The translations under genes and the position numbers were made by a program. Shown one piece after another: positions 23,101 to 34,200 of a stretch of 64,000 nucleotides of DNA; position 1 is the stretch's first letter; the number at the start of each line of letters is the position of its first letter. Under the pieces are notes generated by a model. The model saw only the letters and a list, made by a program, of their open reading frames with translations, searched no databases and was not told the DNA's origin. This DNA is from Odiellus spinosus (lineage: Eukaryota > Arthropoda > Arachnida > Opiliones > Phalangiidae). Where the stretch lies: positions 15,525,434 through 15,589,433 of the forward strand of contig OY987227.1 in assembly GCA_963920705.1 (NCBI GenBank), written 5' to 3'.

Positions 23101-25609
23101 ATGACTGGCCAATTTATCATTAACAATTTTGGCCTCTTCCAGTTGAATGGATTTACCAGCAGTTTCCTTACACTTGGCGACCAAGTGTCTTTGCAAACTT
23201 ACAACTTGTCCAAGTAGACGGGACTTTTCTGGGTCAGAACCTTCTAAAAGCCTCCATCGATGAATGTTTAAAGGCGTTTCCAACTCTTCCTCCAGAGCTC
23301 GTGATCTAGTTTGTTCCTTAAGCAACTCCCGTTGAGTGTGGTACAATTCCCTCCTCAATTCGTCCACTATTTCTAATTGCCCATTTCTGGTTTCTAGGCT
23401 GCCCTTTAACCTACCTAATTCTACGCGCAAGATACGTAGATCATCTTCTAGTTGAGAACATTTCTGCTCAGTCCTATTTTTCAATTCGTTGGTTTGATTC
23501 AGGTTTTCTTCCAGACTAGAAACGTGTTTCACCGTAGATTCTAATCTATGAATAGTCACGGATTTTTCCTCTCGAATCTAAAAGAGGAGAATCGTTAGAT
23601 TTAAGACCAAAGTGTTCAAATGTTAGAGGTGTGCTTTTGAAAAACTCTTATCGAGCTTCGAGCCGAGTGCTCGCACACCTCTACCAAATGTACTTTTTCA
23701 TTGGCTTTCTCTAGGTGTAGGATTTTGTTTTGAGATTCGTCCAGCATTTCCTGAAGCCGATTAACTTCTTTCATTTTAGCGTCCAATTCTTTCCTTGTGT
23801 CTTCTAGCTGTGTATGATATTTGTTGGCATTATCAGCGTTCCTCGAAGCTTCGAGGCGTCGTTGTTGAAGTTCTTTCTTAGTGGTTCTTTAGAAAAAATA
23901 ATCAAAGTTAGATTCAAAACACTGGGCGAATTGTAAAATCATTTTAATGTCTTTAACCTTAATTCTTCTTCCTGTTGCATTCCGATACTTCGAAAAACAG
24001 CAACTTCTTGATTACTACAAAAGTTGCGATTTTTTTCATCAATTAGCTCTTCCTTCGTTTCCATAAGTTGCCTAGTGATAGATTCTTTCTCCAAACCAAT
24101 TGCCTGAATGCGTTTGGCTTCCCTTTGTGCTTGAAACTCTAGCTCAGTAATTTTCTTGGAGAGTTTCATTATCTCCATTTCCTTATTGTTCAACTGATCA
24201 GTTGTATCTTTAAGCTAAATCATTCCAAGGATTTAACGCTTACCCTATCGAAAATTTTGTAAAATATTACCTTGGAAGAGATTTCAGAGATGGACGCTAA
24301 TCTTTTTTCTTTCTCTTTTTCATTTTCCTTGGCAAGCCTCTGGGAGACATTCAATTCTTGGGTTATCTTCTCCAATTCTCGACTCGCAGCTTGCTCCTCC
24401 CGTTCCTTGGCCCTTATTTTGGCATTTTGAACCTCTCTTTCTTCCATCAACCTCGAGATACGTAACCTAAGAGTGTCCCTCTCCCTTGTAAGTTCAGAGT
24501 TTACCTTGTGAAGGGCTTCCAATTCCTTATTGACAGACTTAAGACCTATTATGAAAGTCCAAATAATATTAGTAAAAATTATGCAATCAAACATTCCAAA
24601 CCAAGAAAAATAATTACCAATTCTAAGCCTTCCAGTATCGAGTTGCAAAGCATCAGCTTCCTTCTTGAGTTCCACATTCTGTTCCTCGAGAGATTGCACT
24701 TTGACTTTCAGAGTTGACTTTTGCTTAGCTAGCTGAGAATTTTCTTTCTTGACGCTGTTCAACTCTTCTTGTAGGTTTTTCATGGCTATATTTTGATCTT
24801 TAATTTCCTCTCGAAATCTCGTATTGATTTGTCTTTGAGATTCATTCTCCTTGCGTAGGGCATCGAGTTCGTATTTCAAACGTTCTAAATCACTTTTAGC
24901 TCTTTGAAGATCATTCTAAAAGTGTAAAGATTTTGCTTTTCAAAACCTGTAACTAATGTCAACATTTAAATTGTACCTTTTCAGTAGCAAGTTTATCTTG
25001 TAGTTGAGTAGCCGAAACGCGGCTTTGCATCAACTGCTCATGGAGACTTCTTAAATTGTTTTCTTTCTCTTCCAAGTCCTTTTGAGTTTCGAATAACTCA
25101 ATCTCGGCTTCATTTCTTTGAACCGACTGCTTTTCCAAACTCTGCTGCAACTCGGTTAAGGAATTTTGATTGGTAAAGGCGTCTTTTATATCTGAAACGT
25201 TTTCCAGGCTGTCAGCTACGCTGGGTGTTTTAATGTTGACAAGGCTTCCCATGAGAGACGAAGGCTGTAGTAACGCGATCCTATCAAAATCATTCCAGCT
25301 TTTGTCTCCATCAATCTCTAGATTGGAAATTGAAAGTCTGTCTGTGGATTTATCTCGGTTAAAACTGAGAGGGCGGTCCCTTTCCATAATATTCTATAAA
25401 TTAGGGTGATAAAAAATAAAATTTTAAATAATATTTTGAAGTTGACAATAAATTATATATTTAATTACATATTGAGAGTTGAGTGTATTTTCTCTTCGGG
25501 TTATTTTTGGCGTTGATTTTGAGCTTCCTGAAGATTTAGGGTCATTTTTCTTCCTGGCTTCCTTGACTTCCGAATACAATGCTTCGTAGTCAGATTTAAT
25601 CTTATTCAT
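20171..25609 (-). CDS. CFAP58: Cilia- and flagella-associated protein 58 (CFAP58)
   Basis: Nine exons join in phase: 25609-25469, 25393-24977, 24915-24618, 24545-24271, 24214-23958, 23886-23685, 23577-23005, 22921-22788, 20345-20171; 823 residues against about 872 in vertebrates. Identification rests on the conserved C-terminal block at about residues 600-646: DELRRELYHTQRELLKEQ, RALEEELETPLNIHRW and LLEGSDP, close to what I recall of CFAP58. The rest is almost continuous coiled coil. CFAP58 proteins act in axonemes, best known in sperm flagella. The N-terminal 190 residues are Ser/Asp-rich and unlike vertebrate CFAP58. Exon 1 is preceded by an acceptor-like CTTTTAACAG in frame (21 more coding bases to 25630), so a short upstream exon is possible. 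The last exon lies beyond a 2.4-kb intron holding two transposons and ends in TGA at 20173-20171. A 60-bp MITE forms most of intron 6. Confidence 0.9.
20449..20600. mobile_element. Fragment of a hAT-like MITE (TAGAGGTGTGCGAGC end)
   Basis: Begins TAGAGGTGTGCGAGC, the same terminal sequence as the complete 60-bp element at 23624-23683, then repeats GAGCTCGAGCCC several times. A matching right end was not found. Lies in the long last intron of CFAP58. Confidence 0.6.
20962..21957. mobile_element. About 1-kb TIR element flanked by TA
   Basis: The left end GGGTAAGTTTGGACACTTTT and the right end (inverse of GGGTGAGCTTGGCTAAG, then TTTGGACACTTTTT) are inverted repeats with a small insertion in one arm. 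Each end abuts TA, compatible with a Tc1/mariner-type duplication. Related GTCCAAAGTT motifs recur inside (21680-21760). Includes a G run at about 21900-21915. No transposase visible. Lies in the last intron of CFAP58. Confidence 0.6.
23624..23683. mobile_element. 60-bp hAT-like MITE forming most of CFAP58 intron 6
   Basis: Ends TAGAGGTGTGC and GCACACCTCTA are perfect inverted repeats. Flanks are TCAAATGT (23616-23623) and CCAAATGT (23684-23691), an 8-bp target duplication with one difference. On the gene strand the right flank plus the element end reads CATTTGGTAGAGG, so the GTAGAG used as splice donor in the model comes from the insertion junction. Confidence 0.85.
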
Positions 25610-25630
25610 GCTCGAGGTATCAACCCAATT

Positions 25631-25976
25631 CTGTTAAAAGTAAAAATTTAATACGTTATTATTGGTGACAACCAAACCTAGAAGATAAATGACATTCACC
25701 ATTATCTTATGTAAAAAATTATCTAAATTACAACCATAGAAGACACCCTTTTTTGTCTCCTCATACTAAAAATCAATAAATGACAACCAGCTTGAAATGT
25801 CAATGATCTCCTTGGCAACCTTGGTGTAATAATAAACACCCAAGGCTTAACTACTGTCAAAATTGACAGATATTCGATCCCTACTGCCATCTAGTATCCT
25901 TGTATAAACAGAATATTTTTAGTCAATATAACATTGACAATCTATTGTTTGGATACGCCAGTAAACAATTATAAAA
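25631..25976. promoter_or_regulatory. Divergent promoter region between CFAP58 and BBS2
   Basis: The two ciliary genes point away from each other across this gap, so it must carry both 5' ends unless CFAP58 has a further exon here. No TATA box in a convincing place. Contains the RFX X-box listed separately and a weaker relaxed match GTTATT-ATT-GGTGAC at 25655-25669. Confidence 0.7.
25806..25819 (+). promoter_or_regulatory. RFX X-box
   Basis: ATCTCC-TT-GGCAAC fits the relaxed X-box consensus RYYNYY-N(1-3)-RRNRAC at every position; the reverse strand gives the strong half-site GTTGCC. It lies about 170 bp upstream of the BBS2 start codon and 197 bp upstream of the CFAP58 one. RFX factors are established activators of ciliary genes through X-boxes in this range. 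Use by both genes is inferred. Confidence 0.75.
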
Positions 25977-28900
25977 ATGATGGTTCCAATTTTTACTTTG
26001 AATCTAAATAAGAAGATTCTACCCCACAGGATTGCAATGGGAAAGTACGATGGGCTACATCCTTGCCTAACAGCGGTTACGGCAAATGATAAGGTTTGAT
26101 TTCATTAATGCCATAAAATTCGGGTTACTCTATACTAAATATAAATCCGTTATTTAGATATTCATTCATAATCCTCATACACAAGTGAAAAAGAAAGGCG
26201 ATAGATGGATTAACAATACCAATGAAGCATCCGATATAAGTTTACTGAATGTTCAACAATCAGTGTCCTGCATAGCTTGCGGGACTTTGAAACCCGACAG
26301 TGACCAGGATATTTTATTCGTGGGAATGTCAACTAGCTTGTTGGCTTATGATGTTGAAAACAATTCTGACGTATTTTTTAAAGATATTCAAGATGGGGTT
26401 AACTGCTTAGCTATAGGAAAAGTTGGTCATTCTTTGAATAATTTAGTTCTAGCTGGTGGTAATTCATCGCTTCAAAGCTTTGATCAAGAAGGAAATGATA
26501 AGTTATGGACTGTATGTTTCTCACTAGATAAAACAAGACTACTAAACTAAGAGGTAATTTTGTTTGAAAGGTAATAGGTGACAACGTGAGCTCTATGGCA
26601 TTGGTTGACTTCAATCAAGACAACTTGAATGAAGTAAGGAGAAAAAGATGGCAAGCAGACACCCCTTTGACCAAAACAGATTAGGACACTTAGAATATAT
26701 TTGATTAATAAGGTCAAATTTGCCATCTTCTTGCCAAAACCTCCTTAACGTTAATAAAAACATCCTCACCTGTAATTGGTATCCATCAGTTGATTGTTGG
26801 GTCGGAAGATTTTGACATTCGGGCCTTCAAAGATGACCAGATGATAATGGAGGTGAAAGAAACTGAAGCCGTAACTGGTCTTTGCAGCATGATGGAGGAT
26901 AACTTTGGCTATGCCCTTGCCAATGGCACAGTTGGTGTGTACAAGAAACAAGAAAGGGTCTGGAGAATCAAGGTTAGACTTAACTAAAAAATTAATTTTA
27001 TCAAGGCTACTGAACTACTTACAATCGTGATTTCAGAGCAAGAATCAGGCTGTTAGTATCTTTAGCTTTGATTTGGATGGAGACGGGTATCCTGAACTGC
27101 TTACAGGTTGGAGTAATGGCAAAGTAAGTTCAAAGGCAACCAATCGCGTCTAAAATAAAATTATTTTAAAAAAATCCTTCGTTTTCTTGTAGGTTGATGC
27201 TAGAAACATAAGCACGGGGGAAGTAGTCTTTAAAGATAATTTCGGCAGTTGTATTGCGGGGTTAACTAAAGGGGACTATAATATGGATGGAGAAGACCAG
27301 TTAATTATAACCGCAGTTGACGGAGAAGGTTAGAAAATAATCCTTGTCAAGGTAAAAATTAATGTTAACTGGTTTATTTAATTAATATATACAAGTTCGA
27401 GGTTACGCTCCCTCGACTTTGGAAAGCAGACAACAAATAATAGACGCCACATTTGAACAAGAAACCATCAGGGAACTCAGTCTGAAGAAGCAGCATCTTT
27501 TATTAGAGTTACACAACTATGAGGAGAATTCCAGAGTGGCTGAAGAGAGCAACGGCCAACTAATGGGTAGACCTACTCAAGAAATGGATAATCACGGAGT
27601 CATCCCTGCCAATACTCAGTTAAAAACTGGATTGACTATTTCTATGGGATCTGATAAAGTTTTGGTAAGCAAAAGATAATAGGCTCATTGAAAACATTTC
27701 TTACAATACTATGTATATATTGTTTTTCACAGCCTCATGTGGAGATCGCAATAGAAACAACCAATGATACAATTGTACGAGCTGTTTTAATTTTTGCGGA
27801 AGGTAAAAAAAAAGGGCTTTAATGAAAAGCTTAGCTTAGTACGTGTTTTTTCACTCTTTTCATATTTGCGATAGGTATTTTCGAAGGAGAATGCCTCGTT
27901 GTGTAAGGAAATCAAGTATAAGCATAAGTTTATAACTTACCTTCTAGAAGACAAGTTATAAACTTATGGTACAAGGCTACAAGCTTAGTGTAGTGGGTGT
28001 TATTTCACTCATTTTATATTTTAATTCCCATTACAGGCATGAAAAGGAGAGCAAAGTTGCTTCAAACATGAGGATTCCACTTTTTCCACCCAAAGATGTT
28101 CCAGTAGACCTTCACATAAAGGCTTTTATTGGGTACAAAGGAAGGTATGTACGAAGTGTATTCCAAGTTCATAAGGCTTTGAGAACTGATAAAGAAAACA
28201 AGCAGTAGAGTACTCGTATCATATTAAAGGTTCAGTACTATAATTGAATATATTTCTGCCTTAAGAGTTAAAGAGAGAACATTTTATCTCTTTTCAGTGA
28301 TCATTTTCACGTTTTTGAATTAACGAGGCAACTACCTCGTTTCGCGATGTACGCCTTAACAAGTGGTAAAAAACCAGATGAGCCTAACAGCTCGGCTTCA
28401 TTTGCTACAACAGCCCCTACGTACAGGGTTGTCGAATGGTTGAACAACAATTTCCTATTGTTGGAGGATATTGAAGATAAGGGGTTCATCAATGTAAAGT
28501 TTGTGTCTCTTCGTACGGCTGAAGCCATAGTAATATTGTTGGATGAAAATGGATCAGTCACCGTTAAAGCTGACAATATGGAGCTAGCAGGGGATATTAT
28601 TCAATCAATGGCAGAGTTTCTAAGCATCGAAGAGTTAGTAGTTTCGGCCGATTACCCACGAGACATTGAAAAATTAAAGAAATTATTAGTAAAAGTAAGA
28701 AAGATGTTAGTGGAGGGCTTCAAATGTTTAATAATTTATTTGGTTTTTAAGGTAGACGAGTTGCAGTCAATTAGGCAGAGGTTATTTGCCGATATGGCAG
28801 ATAACTCTGGAGCGATTAGAAGCCTCATTTTGCACGCAGAAGATGCAAGACTGATGGAAGATTAGTAAGATTTTAATGTTTTAAATTAAACCTGTTCAAT

Positions 28901-29423
28901 TCACCACCTAAAGTTCTATATTTGGCATTTTAGCAAAGCTATGCGACACTGGTACCAAGAACTCAATTCCCTCAACAGGGACCTTCTCAATAGTTATCGT
29001 ATTAGAGCCCAAAACCAAGAAGAACTTTTGGGTAATGTCATCATAATTCATAAGTAGTATTGTATACATCACCACTAGATGGTGCTACTCCCTTATGTCA
29101 CTGGCCCTGGGGGGTGAGACTTATAGGGAGATCGCCACTGATCTCTCACTGCCATGCTTCAATAAAGGCTACTCTAATATTTATATTCATTTATAACCAA
29201 CTTAACAGGTAACTTGAAGAAAGTTAATCAGATTATACAAAGAGCCGGGAGATTAAGAGGTTAGACAATTTCGTGAGGAGTGTTCCAAAGCTTTGATATA
29301 TAGTAATAACTTTTCTTATTAGTTGGCAAAGCCAAGACATTGGTCATCAGTGGATGTCGCAATGCAATCAAAGAGAATAACATTGAAAAGCTGATAAAGA
29401 TTATCTCGGTTGGAGAAATATGA
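25977..29423 (+). CDS. BBS2: Bardet-Biedl syndrome 2 protein (BBS2), BBSome subunit
   Basis: Fifteen exons join in phase: 25977-26093, 26158-26511, 26571-26633, 26790-26972, 27037-27123, 27193-27328, 27396-27664, 27733-27802, 27875-27902, 28037-28144, 28298-28694, 28752-28864, 28934-29031, 29209-29259, 29323-29423; 724 residues, as in vertebrates (721). Signature pieces follow the family order: [70 protein letters not shown] (N-terminal beta-propeller), [20 protein letters not shown] (coiled coil), [46 protein letters not shown], and a C-terminal [18 protein letters not shown]2 is a core subunit of the BBSome, which moves membrane proteins in cilia. Two ATGs are adjacent at the start; the first is used here. 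Exon 9 is only 28 nt. AATAAA follows at 29530-29535. Confidence 0.96.
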
Positions 29424-29529
29424 AGTAAATGGAACTCATCAAAAAGCACATATCACTCTAGTCTCGCGCATTTCTAATCTGTGATAATTAAACCGTCCAC
29501 AATACACATGTTGTCTTTTAAATTAAAGA

Positions 29530-29535
29530 AATAAA
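29530..29535 (+). terminator. Polyadenylation signal of BBS2
   Basis: AATAAA about 107 bp after the BBS2 stop; the neighbouring lipid phosphatase ends at 29807 from the other side. Confidence 0.5.
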
Positions 29536-29806
29536 GACATACTTTTAAATCTTTACGCAATCAATCTTCTGTGTTTACTTTAATTTAATTACACGTAATT
29601 GCTCAAGATATCCCGAAATATAATAGGCAAATATTGCCAAAGATCGCGAGTGGATGGGGTTTAGAAGGTTAAGGAAGACCTAAACTGGGCTTTTAAAAAG
29701 ATCTTACAGTTCATATTATAAGTATTATTTCTTAAGCAAAGAAGATTGAGAAAAAGGAAAAATAGATAGAGGAAGAGTTGTTCTTTTTGGTCGAGCCAGT
29801 TGTTTC

Positions 29807-31088
29807 CTAGATCCACTTAACACTAACCTCTTGTAGTCCATCAATGAGTTTAGAATCATCAGAATTGGAATTTTCTTTAAAAGAGACGTGTGGAATGGCT
29901 TCATTTTGGTGTCCGATTGGGGGATAGTGCTGATAATAGCATAGCAAAGCCACTGCCATACCGAGTAATGAGCCAACAAAAACATCTATCGTGAAAAGAC
30001 AATTAGATTTGCAAATAACAAATCAGAAGCCTGAATTACCTTGCCAATGATGATGATAATCGCAAGTTCGACTTAGTGCGACACTCAAAGCCATAATTAA
30101 GGGGAAACCTCCTAAGAGTAGTCTCCAGGATTCACCCCGTCCTCTGTGGGTAAATACATGGAGCTTGGCAATCAAATACAAGGATGTAAATCCTAAAGAG
30201 CAAAAGGCGACTGAAAAATAATTTACAATTAATGATGAACTCTAAGGTTGTTATGATAATGTTGCTTACAAGATGAGTGCCCACTAGGAAAGCTTTTCAA
30301 CCCATTCATCACTTCTGCCTTATCACCCGTGCAAACCAGCGCCGGGTTACTTTGCCCATCTGGGAAGCAACGCCAGAAAAAATCTGGCCTGGGTCTACAA
30401 AATACATATTGTCATTTATCCCTTCAACAAATCACATGATTCCAGGTCATTACCTCCCAACTATCACTTTGATCAGAATGGTTAAAAAACCATTCAAAGT
30501 TAATGTCAATGAAAGACCTACATGGGATAATCTAGCTATTAGACTCTCAAAAAATTGTTGGATGAGATACAAAAAGCTTACTAAGGAATGCTTGAACGCA
30601 ATCGACACGATCCTTACGAATTACATAATATAACAAAATTGTAAATATTGGGACAAGTGTAACCAATGGCTAGATTGGGTAACGAAACAGTGTCAGTAAG
30701 TTTCTCATTCTTTTTAGGAGAATAGAATTTACCCAAAGAAGGCTGGTGGGTACCTACAAATTGTTTAAACAAATTAATAAAATAGGCATTTAAGAGGGAT
30801 TTTATTAAGATTTAACGAAAAACTAACGTAGCTCTGTGTGCGTGGATTTTTGTAGAGCCAAATTTCTTCGGGCTGAATTTTCCTATGAAATGGTTCTAAA
30901 TTATCCAAGTAACTAGAAAAACGAAATAACAATAAACTTTAAATAAACTTACAAATTAGCGCATAAATTTTAAAGATATATGTGGCTTACACGCTGAGAC
31001 AAACTAGAAAGATCCTCGTTAGTACTTCTAGAAAAAGCTTATTGTACCGACCAAGGCTTAAGGGAAAAGGGTCTTTTTGAGGTCCCAT
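29807..31088 (-). CDS. Phospholipid phosphatase 4/5-like (PAP2 family)
   Basis: Eight exons join in phase: 31088-30991, 30912-30828, 30753-30733, 30669-30582, 30517-30454, 30394-30270, 30210-30040, 29985-29807; 276 residues against about 264-271 for PLPP5/PLPP4. All three phosphatase motifs are present: KVIVGRPRPDFF (K-x6-RP), FPSGHSS (PSGH) and [12 protein letters not shown] (SR-x5-H-x3-D). The N-terminal block [15 protein letters not shown] also matches the PLPP4/5 branch. Several hydrophobic segments fit a six-pass membrane protein. The family removes phosphate from phosphatidic acid and related lipids. Exon 3 is a 21-nt microexon (VPTSLLW) that keeps the length of the family. The last exon contains GAG|GTTAGT and then reads to TAG at 29807; an alternative downstream exon cannot be excluded. 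PLPP4 and PLPP5 cannot be told apart here. Confidence 0.92.
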
Positions 31089-31985
31089 CCTTTAAATCTC
31101 GTATGATTACGGGATTTGTTAACAATTATGAACTAAATTTTAAATCTTACAAATTAACACATTCGCACAATTACGCAATAATTATCACTAGAAAAATTAA
31201 ATTGACTTAATACAGGTCCCATTGTCCACCGGCTCGTTACGAAGATGCAACTCCAACTCAAACTCGACCACTTGTGAAGTTGTGACTTGTCACCGGCATA
31301 TGCTGACATGCAACTAAAATCAAACAAGATGGACAAGCCAAGAGCCACACCTGTGAGGTTGTAATATGATTGGTTCACGGCCTTCTGGATGGCTATAAAC
31401 GCCTCAAGCCAATGGTATTTTCTGCCATATGAAGTGTAGCTTATTTTCATGTTCATTTTTCAGTTTTTCATGCTCAGTTTTCAAGTTAATGCATTTTCCC
31501 ATTTTTTCAACTGCAACCATGTACAATACAATAGCCCACACCAGCCTCTAGGTAGAGGGAGGTGTAACTAAAAACTCTTTGTTTCTGAGTATTGACCAAT
31601 CGGGAGCCATAAGAGGGTCCACGTGTACTGACGTACTTTTAGCAATGGGCCCATTTATTGGGATTCCCAATCGTTCCGGCGCTGAAGTAGCGGGGATATG
31701 TATTCCAAGAGGTGGAAGGCTCCTCCTCCTCGAGTCCCAACCCGAATAAACGTACCCGGGATTTTAGCAAAGGCTTCCAGCGTGACGTCACATTTGACCA
31801 TGATTTCAGTAATTTCATAAAAAAAAAAATATGGCGGACGAGAAGTCAATGGGCCATTTGGCCATAATGTTAAAAGTTTCGTAACATAAGGACTAAAATG
31901 AATAGTGAAGTTGAAGTACAGGTGATAACGAAAGTTCACCTCTCTTTTTCCCTCTTTTCTTTTAATAAACTATTCCGCCGTGAAA
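31089..31985. promoter_or_regulatory. Head-to-head intergenic region between the lipid phosphatase and FBXW4
   Basis: The two genes diverge from here. An E-box CACGTG is at 31620-31625. Short antisense frames (about 31154-31456 and 31655-31939) lack splice sites joining them to either gene and look like chance. Confidence 0.5.
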
Positions 31986-33899
31986 ATGTCTCTCGAGGTA
32001 AACGGCGAAAGTTTATTCTTGTCACTCCCACCTGATGTACTCTTCCAAATTTTGCGATATTGTGACACTTCGACCCTCGGGAGACTTAGCTCTGTGTGTA
32101 AAAGATTAAACGAAATTGTCAGGCAAAATTACGTTTGGATCTCGAGAAGTAAAAATGCTATCGTTACCAATCAAATATCTGAGTTGATTCGCAGCAGGTA
32201 ATCCAATTTCAGCTTAACGAAGTACAATTCCATTTAACCTCTCCATTTCGAACAGGTCTTGCTGCCACTTATCTGCTAGAGATAAATGTCGCGTATCTTC
32301 CAACTGGAAGAAAGGATTCTATGAGAATGAAGAACTATTAGTTCATCGAACTCCGTAATTAAATTACTGAATCCATTTATATAGTAATAGATGCGGAAGT
32401 TCCGCATTCACTCCTTTATTTACAGTTACATGCCTTGGTTGCAACTATCTAGTCGACGTTTATGGTATAGCAAAGGAAATGTAATTCTTTGCTTCGCGAG
32501 GAGACCCAATGGAAGTATATCTAAAACACCGACGTACATTTTAAGAGGCCACGTGGATGACTGCGTACGATTTACCCGCAGAGATGGATACGTTGTAAGT
32601 GGAGGGCGTGACGGAACCATTTGTGGTTGGGAGGAACATAGTGGAAAGTTTATGTTTTGCAAAAGAAGATGTCACAGCAGTGACGTCAATAGCGTCGATT
32701 TTAGACAAAATGTTATCGTTTCGGGATCAAAAGATAAATCAATCAACGTAAGAGGAATAACTTAAAAGTTTAAACTGAAAATCCTATACATAGATTTCGA
32801 TAAAGGGGCAAAAATTCCATCCCTCTCTGCCAGCTTTTCTCTCATTGCGAGGCTGCCAGGAGCTTGTGAGCACAATTCAAAGCAGATAGTTCCAAAACAG
32901 ACCTGATAGCCTTTCTCTCTGCTTCAGTTTGCGCTCACAAATGGTTGGCAACACTGGGGGAACAGCATTTACCCCCTTTAGTGAAACTATGTACCTGTAT
33001 ATTAAAATTTGTTTAAAATATTTTTTAATGCCATAGGTTTGGACTCTGCAGAATGGTTTAGCAAACTGCCAATATACATTATCGGTTAATGACAGAGTTT
33101 GGTCTGTGGCAATTACCCCTTGTGGAAGGTATTAAAGTTTTAACTTTTAACTACGCTGTTAAATGACTAATTGAGTTATTTTCGTTTTAGATCATTAATC
33201 AGTGGTTCCGCTGGTCATCAAGGTGTCCCTCCTTTACAAATGTTTGATTTAGAAACGTAAAGTCGTAAAGAATAATATTACAAAATCGCACTAAAAATAA
33301 AAACCTAAAATTACATTTAAAATTTCAGGAGTACGAAAATTTGTAATCTGGGTACTAGTCATAGAAATGGGGCAGGAGTCTTACACGTTTATCCAGAATC
33401 ACCTCATGAAATATTAACTGGAGGCTACGATACGTGCGTAAGACTTTGGGATACCCGCACCGGTCCACAATGGTTTAAAATTTTATGGATTTAAAACTTC
33501 TAAAGTTTAGATATGAGTCTTAAGTAAAAATTTCTATTTAAACTTTAGCGTCCAAGAATGGGAAGATCCTCACGATTCAGCAATATATTGCTTGGCTTCT
33601 GACGGGGTGTATAGTTTTGTGTCAGGCACCGCCCGTCATGGCTTGGTCAGGTTATGGGACAAGAGATTTTCTTCATCGATCCAAGTATTATATAAACGTA
33701 CTTTCGCGTACTTAATAAATTAAAATTTAATGTTTCATTCATTTTCCAGATGTTTTACGTTAGCAGAGGAAACAGCCCAGTCTACTCTGTGATTTTTGAT
33801 CCTTGCTATATGTATGTAGCGGTGGATCGAACACTAAATCTCCTGAAATTTACCAATGTCAGAAGTTATTCCTGTTCATCGTATTACATTGGAAGATAG
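31986..33899 (+). CDS. FBXW4: F-box and WD-repeat protein 4 (FBXW4, dactylin)
   Basis: Eight exons join in phase: 31986-32197, 32256-32354, 32426-32747, 33037-33128, 33191-33256, 33329-33472, 33549-33684, 33750-33899; 406 residues against 412 in human. The N-terminal F-box is LPPDVLFQILRYCDTSTLGR then LSSVCKRLNEIV (about residues 12-45). Then SSNWKKGFYENEELL, the family phrase YMPWLQLSSRRLWYSKGN, and WD repeats including LRGHVDDCVRF, VVSGGRDGTI, IVSGSKDKSINVWTL, TGGYDTCVRLWDTRTG and EWEDPHDSAIYCLASDG. F-box proteins bring substrates to SCF ubiquitin ligases; FBXW4 substrates are poorly known. The start ATG is the first in the exon. AATAAA is at 33969-33974. Confidence 0.95.
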
Positions 33900-33968
33900 T
33901 TCTTGATTTTTTTTTCACTTTTTTCGCACCATCCATTTTTAAAATTCAATATAATCCTTTACATTGCC

Positions 33969-33974
33969 AATAAA
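33969..33974 (+). terminator. Polyadenylation signal of FBXW4
   Basis: AATAAA about 70 bp after the stop codon. Confidence 0.6.
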
Positions 33975-34200
33975 AAGATACAAAAAATGTAAAATTAGAA
34001 TATATATATAATTATCCAGTTTTAAAAAAAAAAAAAATATACGCATTCTCTTACATTTATGACGTTTATGTAAATTAGTTGAGAATAAAGTATAATGTTA
34101 TTGAAATTTTTGTTTGAATGTTGCTGAAGCTTTTAAACTTGGGTAATTTAATCAGTATATTTTAAGACCAAATTAAAAACTTGTAAACTTGAAAAAATTG

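Noticed and set aside
31154-31456. 100-residue minus-strand ORF upstream of the lipid phosphatase
   Set aside because: It does not match the PLPP N-terminus, which is encoded at 31088-30991; no joining splice sites were found.
33423-33472. Possible broken FBXW4 (strong-looking donor TGC|GTAAGA and an apparent missing donor after the WD motif)
   Set aside because: A donor at AATG|GTTTAA (33472) joins in phase to 33549 and gives RTGPQCVQEWEDPHD, matching the family; the gene is intact.
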